From Clostridia bacterium (lineage in GTDB: Bacteria; Bacillota; Clostridia; Oscillospirales; CAG-272): a DNA stretch of 64,000 nucleotides. A model generated the notes under the pieces. That model made no database searches and had not been told where the DNA came from. It saw only the letters and a list, made by a program, of their open reading frames with translations. Of this stretch, positions 8,828 to 16,759 are shown in pieces (within the stretch, counting starts at the first letter, position 1; every line of letters begins with the position of its first letter). The position numbers were made by a program, and so were the translations under genes. The stretch spans positions 38,851 through 102,850 of the forward strand of contig JAFQFR010000015.1 of assembly GCA_017398595.1 (NCBI GenBank). Reading direction: 5' to 3'.

Positions 8828-9994
8828 TTATATCTGCACGCGTTTTACGCGTTTGCTGACGAGGCAGATGGCTTCGTAATTGATGGTACCCGCGGCTTTA
8901 CACAGGCGGGCGAGGTTTTCGCCGCTGGCATCGAAGATGTAGACATAGTCACCGACCGAAACATCGGCATCGGTGACATCGACCATGCACTGGTCCATGC
9001 AGACTCTGCCGAGCAGGCGCACCGCCTTGCCGCCCGCGATGACCGTGCCGCCGTTTTTGTAGCCGCGCAAAAATCCGTCGGCATAGCCGATCGGGATCGT
9101 CGCGACCGTCATTTCTCTGTCGGCGCAGAACTCCGCGCCGTAGCTGACGCAGTCACCCGCGTGCAGTTTATGGATATGGGCAATGCGGCTCTTCAGGCGC
9201 ATGACGGGAATGAGTCCGTCGTCCTTCGCCTCGTCCGAGGGCGAGAGTCCGTAAAGCACGATGCCCAGACGCACCATGTCCTGGTACATAGCGGGGAAAC
9301 GCAGTGCCCCCGCGCTGTTGCAGATATGCTTGGTCGCAAAGTGTACACCCGCCGCTTCACAGCGTCTGACCACCGCGTCGTAGCGGTCGAACTGCGCCTT
9401 CGACATGGCAATATCGCCCTCGTCGGCGCAGGCAAAGTGCGAGAAGATACCGTCGATGCGGATGCCGGGCAGCTCTGCCACGGCACAGATCTCGCGCACG
9501 GTATGTTCCGCCGCTTCCGCATGCGTGTCAAAGCCGAGACGGTTCATGCCGCTGTCGAGCTTGATGTGACAGCGGATAATATCCTCGCCGCCGAGCACGC
9601 CGCTCTCGCGCAGCGCGCAGAGCGAGTCGGACAGCGCCTTGGCATATTCGAGCGAATAGACCGCCTGCGTGATCTTATGTCTTGCGAGCAGCTTGACATT
9701 CTCGTATTCCGCAGGGGTGTAGCCGAGGATCAGAATGCTTTTTGCCACGCAGTTCTTAGCGTCGAGGATCTCGTAGATCTGCTCTGCTTCCTCAATACTG
9801 GAAACGGCAAAATGCCGCGCCCCCGCCGCAAACAGTGCGGGCACGCAGATCTCGGCGGAGTGTCCGTAGGCGTCCGCCTTGACCACGCACATCGGCTCGG
9901 TCGCAGCCGATGCTTTTTGTATTTTATCGCGCAGATACCGAAAATTGTGCTGCAGGGCAGACACATCGATCTCTGCAATATTTTTTTCGGTCAC
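8828..9994 (-). CDS. alr: Alanine racemase
   Basis: A 388-residue PLP enzyme that converts L-Ala to D-Ala for peptidoglycan. The fold-type III barrel starts with AEIDVSALQHNFRYL. The PLP lysine lies in CVVKADAYGHS near residue 40, and the catalytic Tyr in CVSYGAEFCADRE of the C-terminal domain. VCMDQCMVDVTD and the family length (370-390) also fit. The GTG start overlaps the TGA of the upstream lipoprotein gene by 4 bp (GTGA). Ddl and a MurF-like ligase, which use its product, are encoded at 40.9-44.0 kb. Confidence 0.96.
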   Translation of the reverse strand: MTEKNIAEIDVSALQHNFRYLRDKIQKASAATEPMCVVKADAYGHSAEICVPALFAAGARHFAVSSIEEAEQIYEILDAKNCVAKSILILGYTPAEYENVKLLARHKITQAVYSLEYAKALSDSLCALRESGVLGGEDIIRCHIKLDSGMNRLGFDTHAEAAEHTVREICAVAELPGIRIDGIFSHFACADEGDIAMSKAQFDRYDAVVRRCEAAGVHFATKHICNSAGALRFPAMYQDMVRLGIVLYGLSPSDEAKDDGLIPVMRLKSRIAHIHKLHAGDCVSYGAEFCADREMTVATIPIGYADGFLRGYKNGGTVIAGGKAVRLLGRVCMDQCMVDVTDADVSVGDYVYIFDASGENLARLCKAAGTINYEAICLVSKRVKRVQI

Positions 9995-10497
9995 TGTGGA
10001 TCACTCCTTTCCATGCGCGCAAAGCGCAAAACCTGTATATCGTATTCTCTGCCGTCTACCGTGCCGCAAAGGCGCAGCGGCAACCCCTCGGGATCGGTAT
10101 ATACCGTGTAGCTGTCCGCACCGTCACTGCCCGAAAAGCAGCGCTCGCCGTCCGTGTCGGACACAAAGCGCAAGGTATCGGCAGGCGGCACAAACAGCGC
10201 CGTGAAGCCGAACATCCCGTCTGCCGCCTCGGCGGCATAACAGAGGTCACCGACCGTGACCGTGATCGCGCCGTCCGTTCCCCGCACTGCCGTCATGCCG
10301 CAGAGGCTCTCGGGCGCGCCAAAGACAAGCGTTTCGGTTCCCGCGGCGTTCGTATACGTCGCCGCATAGTCTCTGCCGCCGAGCGAAAAGGCAATGTCGG
10401 CAGTAAAATCCGTGCCCGAAAGATCAGGCGCCGCAATCCCTGCCGCACATCCGCAGAGCAGGGCGCAAATAAGCGAAAGGATAACAACTTTTTTCAA
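9991..10497 (-). CDS. Small lipoprotein of unknown function
   Basis: About 168 residues. A signal peptide ends in the lipobox LLCGC, so the mature protein is probably lipid-anchored outside the membrane. The body is rich in Gly, Asp and Thr beta-strand-like segments and resembles no family I can name. The TTG at 10497 (TTG-AAA-AAA-GTT) is preferred because GAGGTGG lies 5 nt upstream, whereas the GTG at 10506 would overlap that RBS. It is coupled to alr by a 4-bp overlap, an arrangement seen in other Firmicutes with a lipoprotein beside alr. Confidence 0.7.
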   Translation of the reverse strand: MKKVVILSLICALLCGCAAGIAAPDLSGTDFTADIAFSLGGRDYAATYTNAAGTETLVFGAPESLCGMTAVRGTDGAITVTVGDLCYAAEAADGMFGFTALFVPPADTLRFVSDTDGERCFSGSDGADSYTVYTDPEGLPLRLCGTVDGREYDIQVLRFARMERSDPQ

Positions 10498-10574
10498 ACA
10501 AACCACCTCATAAAAACATATGAGGTGAAAATATCGGAATATGAATGCGGGGCGGGATGTGCCGATGACCCGTT

Positions 10575-11108
10575 TTACTCGGGCAACGTATCCGATACCA
10601 CCGTGATCGACGGAACCTGATGATAGATATTTCGGATCAGGCGTGCGGTCGCGTCAAACAGAACCGCTTTATGCGTCTTGTTCTCCTCGTACACAAGGAC
10701 ATACGCATTCTCGGCTGTGGGCGAAGAGCGGAAATCCAGCACCGACGTTACCGAAAAGCCATCAATGCGTCCGTCCGTGTACGGTGCGACGCGTCTGGCG
10801 CTCTTTTTAAGATCCACCGAAAGTTTCTCACGGCGGTACTGCTTGGAATAGACGGCGGCAAAGTCCAGCGTGCTGCCAGTCTGCGTGTATTCATACTCAA
10901 TAAAAGTAAAGCGCGAAAGATACCAGAGTGCAAGGCATACGGCTGCGAAGATAAGGAGTCCGAATGTAAAGCCGGCAGCAGGCAGGATCTTCCAGAAAAA
11001 GACGACGACAAACACGATTGCCAGCACGATCGACAGGCAAAGCATCAGGCGGTAACGTCCCTCTTTCTTTTTTTCCACTGCGTATTCGCAAAAATCATGC
11101 TCGTACAT
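10575..11108 (-). CDS. Small membrane protein, possibly DUF6106-like
   Basis: A protein of about 177 residues: a short polar N-terminus (MYEHDFCEYAVEKKKEGR), two adjacent membrane segments (residues about 24-42 and 47-65), and a C-terminal cytoplasmic domain of about 110 residues with FIEYEYTQTG, KKSARRVAPYTDG and AVLFDATARLIRNIY. It resembles the DUF6106 type of Firmicutes membrane proteins, but the assignment is from memory and weak. The ATG at 11108 has GGAGG 8 nt upstream. It has its own promoter and diverges from the ACT-domain gene. Confidence 0.65.
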   Translation of the reverse strand: MYEHDFCEYAVEKKKEGRYRLMLCLSIVLAIVFVVVFFWKILPAAGFTFGLLIFAAVCLALWYLSRFTFIEYEYTQTGSTLDFAAVYSKQYRREKLSVDLKKSARRVAPYTDGRIDGFSVTSVLDFRSSPTAENAYVLVYEENKTHKAVLFDATARLIRNIYHQVPSITVVSDTLPE

Positions 11109-11135
11109 ATGCAAACCTCCATACTTATTCAGTTT

Positions 11136-11164
11136 AGTATAGCATACGAGCGGCGCAATTTCAA
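11136..11164 (-). promoter_or_regulatory. SigA-type promoter of the small membrane protein gene
   Basis: On the minus strand TTGAAA and TATACT are separated by 17 bp. The -10 box lies 27 bp upstream of the ATG at 11108. Confidence 0.65.
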
Positions 11165-11183
11165 TATTTTTGCAGATTTCTTA

Positions 11184-11212
11184 TTGAATATTCGAACGTT
11201 TTATAGTAAAAT
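11184..11212 (+). promoter_or_regulatory. SigA-type promoter of the ACT-domain gene
   Basis: TTGAAT at 11184 and TAAAAT at 11207 have a 17-bp spacer. It runs divergently from the promoter at 11136-11164, the -35 boxes being 19 bp apart. Confidence 0.55.
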
Positions 11213-11254
11213 AGTATTGTTATAAAATTCACTATATATTGGAGAACCACAACT

Positions 11255-11524
11255 ATGAAAGCAGTTATTACGGTTATCGGTAAAGACCAGGTCGGCATCA
11301 TCGCTTCTGTCAGCGCAAAATGTGCAGAGCACGGTGCAAACATCACGGAGATCACGCAGAGCGTTCTCGACCAGTACTTTGCCATGATCATGATCGCCGA
11401 CATCGACGGACTGAAAGCCGATTTCGTTACATTTGCAGACGAGCTGGAAGCACTCGGCAAGAACAGCGGTCTTGAGATCCGCTGCATGCACGAGGACATC
11501 TTCGACGCGATGCATAAGATCTGA
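11255..11524 (+). CDS. ACT domain protein, UPF0237 family
   Basis: An 89-residue protein made of one ACT domain: VITVIGKDQVGIIASVSAKC followed by GANITEITQSVLDQYFAMIM. This is the normal size of the UPF0237 family (YjhC/gcvR-like regulators), whose members bind small effectors, often amino acids, as dimers. RBS TTGGAGAACCACAACT precedes the ATG. It is nearly always paired with the UPF0210 gene that follows here after 220 bp, suggesting it acts as an effector-binding partner of that enzyme-like protein. The stop codon is the first base pair region of hairpin-array copy B. Confidence 0.92.
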   Translation: MKAVITVIGKDQVGIIASVSAKCAEHGANITEITQSVLDQYFAMIMIADIDGLKADFVTFADELEALGKNSGLEIRCMHEDIFDAMHKI

Positions 11525-11710
11525 TGCTTGCCGCAGGCAAGCATCCATGAATTGCCCCTCACGGGGCATGATTTGAACACTCCGTGTTCATGATTTGGCT
11601 GCGCCATGATTTGCGCTGCGGCGCATAGGGCAATTCAAATCATGACGGCGGTGCCGTCAAATCATGATGCCGCAGGCATCAAATCATGCGCGCAAAGCGC
11701 GCAAATCATC
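11522..11710. repeat. Hairpin-array repeat, copy B
   Basis: It starts with the hairpin GATGCTTGCC/GGCAAGCATC, beginning inside the ACT gene's stop codon. Small hairpins follow with stems CCCC/GGGG, AACAC/GTGTT, GGC/GCC, CGC/GCG, ACGGC/GCCGT, ATGCC/GGCAT and CGCGC/GCGCG. Spacers are CATGATTTG before the centre (GGCAATTC) and CAAATCATG after it. It lies within the transcript of the ACT-UPF0210 pair. Confidence 0.9.
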
Positions 11711-11744
11711 CTTTCAATTCAATTATCATAAGGAATCAATTATC

Positions 11745-13103
11745 ATGATCAACACCCAGGACATCTTAGAAACCATCAATATGATCCGCGAGGAGAACCT
11801 CGACGTGCGCACGGTCACGATGGGCATCTCGCTCTACGACTGTGTCAGCGATGACGTGGACAAGCTCTGCGCCAATATTTACGACAAGCTGATGACCAGC
11901 GCAAAGGATCTCGTTCCCACCGCGGAAGCAATCGAAAAGCTGTACGGTATTCCGATCGTCAACAAGCGCGTTTCGGTCACGCCGATCTCCTATATCGGCG
12001 GCAAGGCAGGCCCCGACGGCTATATCAAGATCGCAAAGACGCTGGACCGCGCTGCAAGCGATCTCGGCATCAACTTTATCGGCGGTTACTCGGCACTGGT
12101 GCAAAAGGGCATGACCCGCGGCGCCGATGCACTGATCGAATCCATCCCCGACGCGCTGGCAGAGACCAACATGGTCTGCTCCTCGGTCAACGTCGGCTCG
12201 ACGCGCGCCGGCATCAACATGGATGCCGTTGCACGCATGGGCAGAACCGTTAAGGCTGCCGCCGAAAAGACAGCAGACCGCGACGCGATCGGCTGTGCAA
12301 AGCTCGTTGTCTTTGCCAACGCCGTAGACGACAACCCCTTCATGGCGGGTGCGTTCCACGGCACGGGAGAGGGCGACTGCGTCATCAATGTCGGCGTCAG
12401 CGGCCCCGGCGTTGTCGAAAAGGCGATCCGCCGCGCAGGCGACTGCGATTTTTCCGCGCTCGCCGATGTTATCAAGAAGACCGCGTTCAAGATCACCCGC
12501 GTGGGTCAGCTTGTCGCGTATGAAGCCTCCAAGCGTCTGAACGTGCCCTACGGCATCGTTGACCTTTCGCTCGCACCCACGCCCGCCATCGGCGACAGCG
12601 TGGCATGCATCCTCGAGTCCATGGGACTGGACGTTTGCGGCGGTCCCGGTACCACCGCGGCACTCGCCATGCTCAACGACGCGGTCAAGAAGGGCGGCGT
12701 CATGGCATCCAGCCATGTCGGCGGTCTGTCGGGCGCATTTATCCCCGTCAGTGAGGACGCGGGCATGATCGCAGCAGCCGAGGGTGGCGTGCTGACGCTC
12801 GAAAAGCTCGAAGCCATGACCGCCGTTTGCTCGGTAGGTCTGGACATGATCTGCATCCCCGGCGACACCACCGCCGAAACGATCAGCGGCATCATCGCCG
12901 ACGAGATCGCCATCGGCATGGTCAACAACAAGACCACCGCTGTCCGCGTGATCCCCGCACCCGGCAAGGGCGTCGGCGAGAAGGTCGAATTCGGCGGTCT
13001 GCTCGGCTATGCACCCGTTATGCGCGTAAATCCCGTCTCCTGCGAGAAGTTCATCGCCCGCGGCGGCCGTATCCCCGCACCGATCCACTCGCTGAAGAAC
13101 TAA
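11745..13103 (+). CDS. UPF0210 / PFL-family protein (DUF711)
   Basis: A 452-residue protein, the full length of the UPF0210 family. It starts [20 protein letters not shown] and contains [37 protein letters not shown] and the Gly-rich [16 protein letters not shown]. The fold is related to the pyruvate formate-lyase/glycyl-radical barrel, but no glycyl-radical motif is present and the activity is unknown. The ATG at 11745 with AAGGA upstream is chosen; the frame could extend 27 codons upstream, but only through hairpin-array sequence. It is paired with the ACT gene upstream. Confidence 0.92.
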   Translation: MINTQDILETINMIREENLDVRTVTMGISLYDCVSDDVDKLCANIYDKLMTSAKDLVPTAEAIEKLYGIPIVNKRVSVTPISYIGGKAGPDGYIKIAKTLDRAASDLGINFIGGYSALVQKGMTRGADALIESIPDALAETNMVCSSVNVGSTRAGINMDAVARMGRTVKAAAEKTADRDAIGCAKLVVFANAVDDNPFMAGAFHGTGEGDCVINVGVSGPGVVEKAIRRAGDCDFSALADVIKKTAFKITRVGQLVAYEASKRLNVPYGIVDLSLAPTPAIGDSVACILESMGLDVCGGPGTTAALAMLNDAVKKGGVMASSHVGGLSGAFIPVSEDAGMIAAAEGGVLTLEKLEAMTAVCSVGLDMICIPGDTTAETISGIIADEIAIGMVNNKTTAVRVIPAPGKGVGEKVEFGGLLGYAPVMRVNPVSCEKFIARGGRIPAPIHSLKN

Positions 13104-13314
13104 GGTAAATCAGTCGAAAGTCAAGACTTTCGACTGGTGCAGATCGCATGTCTCGCGACTCGCTCACCGCTCGCGATCTGTAAGGAGTTTTAAAGCCGGC
13201 GCATGTCCGTCTTTAAAACAAATCTTTATTTAAAAATTTTAATTTAGAATTCGCATCCCTCGCGAATTCTCACCTTACCTCTTCACTCTTCCCTTTAACT
13301 ATGGAGGTGATTCC
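13104..13314. other. Intergenic region upstream of the tandem regulators
   Basis: It holds several inverted repeats: CAGTCGAAAGTC/GACTTTCGACTG, AGATCGC/GCGATCT, TTAAAG...CTTTAA and GAATTCGC/GCGAATTC. An A+T-rich block at about 13215-13250 could carry a promoter, but no clear -35/-10 pair is visible. No open frame with an RBS was found. Confidence 0.4.
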
Positions 13315-14439
13315 TTGCGTATCAAGATCTACGTGCATCCCGAATCTGCACAGTCCTTCTGGTCACAGCTCTCTCTCAAGGCAGTCGGTGTGGAAATCAC
13401 GCGCAAGCGGTACACCGCGGAATATATCAATGCTCCGTCTGTGAAAGACATCGACTTTGATGCCGAATTCGAGGGATACGAAAAGCGGGTGCTGCTCTAT
13501 ATCGGCTATTCGCTGACCAGCGCGCCGTACGATCTGAAATACTTGACCGATCTCGGCATCCACGTCCTGCTGCTCAACTATGAGTCCTCCGTCCTCTCGG
13601 GCGGCTGCTCCAAGGTGCTGCTCAACTATCGGGACGGCATGCAAAAAAGCATCAGTTACCTCGTGGCAAATCGCCATGACCGCATCGCGCTGTTCGGTGT
13701 CAATCCGAACTCCCCCACCGATATACTCAAGGATCAGTATTTTGTGGAGTACCTGCGCGAGCGCGGCGGTAATCCTTCCCGCGACATCTACTACAACTAC
13801 GGTTCGATCTCGGGTTGCTTTACCCGATTTGCCGAGAACCGCACCGACTATAACGCGGTCATCTGCGCAAACGACGTCACCGCCCTCACGCTCCTGCGCC
13901 TGCTCAAGGAAAACGGCGTGCGCGTGCCCGAGGATCTCTATATTACCTCCTGCGGCGGCTCGACCATGCTTGCCGAGCGTTCCAACCCCACGATCACCAC
14001 GATCGCAGCGGATCAGTATGAGATCGGCAGACAGGCGATCCTCACCTATGCCAATCTGATGAAGAACCCCTGCGACATCGCCATGACAGTCAAGGTCGCG
14101 GCAAAGCTGACCGTGCGCGGCTCGACGAATTTCGATCCCAACCCCGGCATCGACATTTTCTCCCCGCAGCTCACCGCCTACCCGAACGTCGACTTCTTCG
14201 CAGATCCCGACGCGCAGACCGCACTGAACGCGGAATCCCTGCTGCTCAGCAGCGATGAACTGGATCAGGGCATCCTCGACGGGATCCTCGCGGGCGAGAC
14301 CTATCCGAGCATCGCCGAACGGCTCTATACCTCGGAAAATGTCATTTCCTACCGTATCAAACGCATGTGCAAGATCACCGGTTGCCAGAAAAAGAGCGAA
14401 CTGGTGGCACTGCTGTCCCCGTATATGAAGCAGCCCTGA
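13315..14439 (+). CDS. LacI-type sensor plus C-terminal LuxR-type HTH regulator, paralog 1
   Basis: A 374-residue protein. Residues 1 to about 290 look like a periplasmic-binding-protein-like sensor of the LacI kind: VLLYIGYSL, NYRDGMQKSISYLVANRHDRIALFGV split over the hinge, YNAVICANDVTALTLLRLL, and VRVPEDLYITSCGGS. Residues about 318-370 form a GerE/LuxR-like helix-turn-helix (SIAERLYTSENVISYRIKRM). In classical LacI proteins the DNA-binding domain comes first; here it is last and of another family. No signal peptide, so it is cytoplasmic. The TTG start follows GGAGGTGATTCC. It is the first of three tandem paralogs. Confidence 0.8.
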   Translation: MRIKIYVHPESAQSFWSQLSLKAVGVEITRKRYTAEYINAPSVKDIDFDAEFEGYEKRVLLYIGYSLTSAPYDLKYLTDLGIHVLLLNYESSVLSGGCSKVLLNYRDGMQKSISYLVANRHDRIALFGVNPNSPTDILKDQYFVEYLRERGGNPSRDIYYNYGSISGCFTRFAENRTDYNAVICANDVTALTLLRLLKENGVRVPEDLYITSCGGSTMLAERSNPTITTIAADQYEIGRQAILTYANLMKNPCDIAMTVKVAAKLTVRGSTNFDPNPGIDIFSPQLTAYPNVDFFADPDAQTALNAESLLLSSDELDQGILDGILAGETYPSIAERLYTSENVISYRIKRMCKITGCQKKSELVALLSPYMKQP

Positions 14440-14470
14440 GTTTGAAAAAACCTTGAAAGGAGGGGGTCTT

Positions 14471-15595
14471 TTGCATATCAAAATATTTGTACACCCCGAA
14501 TCCAAGGAGTCCTTTTGGCAAATGCAGTGTCTCAAGGCGATCGCCGCAGAGATCCTGCGCAAACGATATATTGCAGACTACCTGGATGCATCCTCGGTGA
14601 CCGACATTGATTTTGACAAAGTTTTTGCTCCCGATGAAAAAAAGGTACTGCTCTATATCGGTTATTCCAAGAAAGATTCCCGACGGGATCTGATCTATCT
14701 CACAAAGCTCGGCATACACACGCTGCTGATCAACTACGGCAGCCCGAATTTCTCGGGCAGCTGTTCCAAAATACTGCTCAACTACCGTGATGCCATGGAA
14801 AGATGCATCGGTTATCTTGCGGCAAACGGGCATGATCGCATCGCGCTTGTCGGCGTGAACCCCATTTCTTCCACCGACGTCGTGCAGGAAGAATCCTTTT
14901 CGGGATACCTGCGCGATCTCGGACAGGATCCTGCCCGGGACATCTATTACAACTACGGCTCGATCAACGATTGCTTTACAAAATTTGCCGCCGAGCGCAC
15001 GCACTACAACGCGATTATCTGCACGAACAATGTTGTTGCGCTGACGCTGCTCCACCGTCTCGGTGCGATCGGCGTGCGTGTCCCCGAGGATATTTACATC
15101 ATCTCCTGCGGCTGTTCCACCCTTCTTTGCGAGCGTTCCGTGCCCTCCATCACCTCCATCGTCGGAGATCAGAATGAGATCGGCAGACAAACCGTTTTGG
15201 CATACGCATCCTTGGTAAAGAATCCGGGAAACGTCGCCATGACCGTCCGCGTCGGCACCAAGATCGCCGTGCGCAGCTCCACAAACTTTGATCCCGATCC
15301 CGACACTGCGATTTTCCCGCCCTGCGGTACGTCTGCTTCCAAGGTCGATTTTTATGCCGATCCCGAGGTCAAGAGCTTTTTCAGCGCGGAATCTCTGCTG
15401 CACAGCAGCGATGAGCTGGATCAGGGGATCCTCGACGGTCTGCTCGCGGGCGAGACCTATCCGAGCATTGCCGAGCGGCTTTACACCTCCGAGAATGTGA
15501 TCGCCTACCGCATCAAACGAATGTTCCGCATCACAGGCTGCAAGAAAAAGAGCGATCTGATCGCCCTGCTGAACCGATATTTGAAACAATCGTAA
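14471..15595 (+). CDS. LacI-type sensor plus C-terminal LuxR-type HTH regulator, paralog 2
   Basis: A 374-residue paralog of the genes on both sides, with the same order of domains. The sensor part has VLLYIGYSKKDS, YLAANGHDRIALVGVNP and YNAIICTNNVVALTLLHRL; the HTH has SIAERLYTSENVIAYRIKRM. The TTG at 14471 is taken as start because AGGAGGGGGTCTT lies directly upstream; the frame runs 6 codons further without an RBS. It lies 31 bp after paralog 1, probably in one operon. Effector-pocket residues differ from its neighbours, which suggests different ligands. Confidence 0.8.
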   Translation: MHIKIFVHPESKESFWQMQCLKAIAAEILRKRYIADYLDASSVTDIDFDKVFAPDEKKVLLYIGYSKKDSRRDLIYLTKLGIHTLLINYGSPNFSGSCSKILLNYRDAMERCIGYLAANGHDRIALVGVNPISSTDVVQEESFSGYLRDLGQDPARDIYYNYGSINDCFTKFAAERTHYNAIICTNNVVALTLLHRLGAIGVRVPEDIYIISCGCSTLLCERSVPSITSIVGDQNEIGRQTVLAYASLVKNPGNVAMTVRVGTKIAVRSSTNFDPDPDTAIFPPCGTSASKVDFYADPEVKSFFSAESLLHSSDELDQGILDGLLAGETYPSIAERLYTSENVIAYRIKRMFRITGCKKKSDLIALLNRYLKQS

Positions 15596-15623
15596 CCATA
15601 CTCTAAGAAAAGGAGGGGCTTCC

Positions 15624-16742
15624 TTGCAAATAAAGATCTATGTATTGCCCGAATACAAAAAATCTTTCTGGTCCACGCAGTCGCTCAAGGCGGTTGCCGC
15701 CGAGATCTTACGCAAGCGGTATTCCGCGGACTATATTGAGGCATCCTCCGTCACAGAGATCGACTTTGACAAGGAATTTGCCGACGGGGAAAAGAGAGTA
15801 CTCTTATACATCGGCTATTCGCTTTGGCAAACGCCCACAGATCTGAGCTATCTCGCCGAGCACGGCATACACACGCTGCTGCTCAACTACGAATCCAACA
15901 ATTTCACGGGCAGCTGCTCGCGCGTGCTGCTCAATTACCGCGACGCCATCGAAAAATGCGTCGGATACCTCACGGCAAACGGGCATGACCGCATCGCGCT
16001 CATCGGCGTCAATCCGCATTCCACCGTCGATATGCTGAAAAAAGACCGCTTCTCCGAATACCTGCGCATGAAGGGCGAGGATCCCGCGCGCAGCGTGTAT
16101 TACAACAACGGATCGGTCGAAGGCTGTCTGGAGAGCTTTCTGCACAGCCGCGCGGACTACAACGCGGTCATCTGCGTAAACGATGTCAGCGCACTGGCGC
16201 TGCTCCGCCGTCTCAAAGAAACCGACTTGCGCGTGCCCGAAGATCTCTATGTGATCTCCTGCGGCTTCTCGACCATGCTTGCCGAGCATGCCGCCCCCAC
16301 GCTCACCACGGTCTCCGCCGATCAGAACGAGATCGGTGCGCAGGCGGTGCAGGCGTACGCATCCCTCATCAAAAACCCCGGCGACATCACGCTGACGGTC
16401 CGCGTCGCGCCCAAGCTGGTCGTGCGCGGCTCCACCAATTTCGATCCCGACCCGGGCACCGTCGTTGCACCGTCGCTGCCCTCTCCCGCCCCCTTGTTTG
16501 ATTTTTATGCCGACCCGGACGCCAAGAGCTTTTTCAACGCGGAATCGTTGCTGCTCGGCAGTGACGAGCTGGATCGCGGCATCCTGGCGGGCATTCTCTC
16601 CGGCGAGACCTATGCCAGCATCGCCGAGCGGCTCTACACCTCCGAAAACGTGATCTCCTACCGCCTCAAGCGCATGTTCAAGATCACAGGCTGCGAGAAA
16701 AAAAGCGAGCTGCTCGCTCTGCTTACCCCATATTTTAATTGA
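15624..16742 (+). CDS. LacI-type sensor plus C-terminal LuxR-type HTH regulator, paralog 3
   Basis: A 372-residue third paralog with the same architecture. Sensor motifs include VLLYIGYSLWQ, YLTANGHDRIALIGVNP and YNAVICVNDVSALALLRRL; the HTH has SIAERLYTSENVISYRLKRM. It uses a TTG start with AAAAGGAGGGGCTTCC upstream, 28 bp after paralog 2. All three paralogs start with TTG behind a strong RBS, which is compatible with tuned, modest expression. The next gene, a radical SAM protein, starts 17 bp downstream and is the likely co-expressed partner. Confidence 0.8.
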   Translation: MQIKIYVLPEYKKSFWSTQSLKAVAAEILRKRYSADYIEASSVTEIDFDKEFADGEKRVLLYIGYSLWQTPTDLSYLAEHGIHTLLLNYESNNFTGSCSRVLLNYRDAIEKCVGYLTANGHDRIALIGVNPHSTVDMLKKDRFSEYLRMKGEDPARSVYYNNGSVEGCLESFLHSRADYNAVICVNDVSALALLRRLKETDLRVPEDLYVISCGFSTMLAEHAAPTLTTVSADQNEIGAQAVQAYASLIKNPGDITLTVRVAPKLVVRGSTNFDPDPGTVVAPSLPSPAPLFDFYADPDAKSFFNAESLLLGSDELDRGILAGILSGETYASIAERLYTSENVISYRLKRMFKITGCEKKSELLALLTPYFN

Positions 16743-16759
16743 TCCGAAAGGATGTTCCC

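Noticed and set aside
11522..11710. CRISPR-like array
   Set aside because: The regular 21-23 bp period resembles one, but repeats are only 8-9 bp, change orientation at the centre, and the spacers are hairpins. No cas genes are present.
13315..16742. LacI-family repressors
   Set aside because: There is no N-terminal LacI helix-turn-helix; the chain starts directly with the sensor domain, and the DNA-binding part is C-terminal and LuxR-like.
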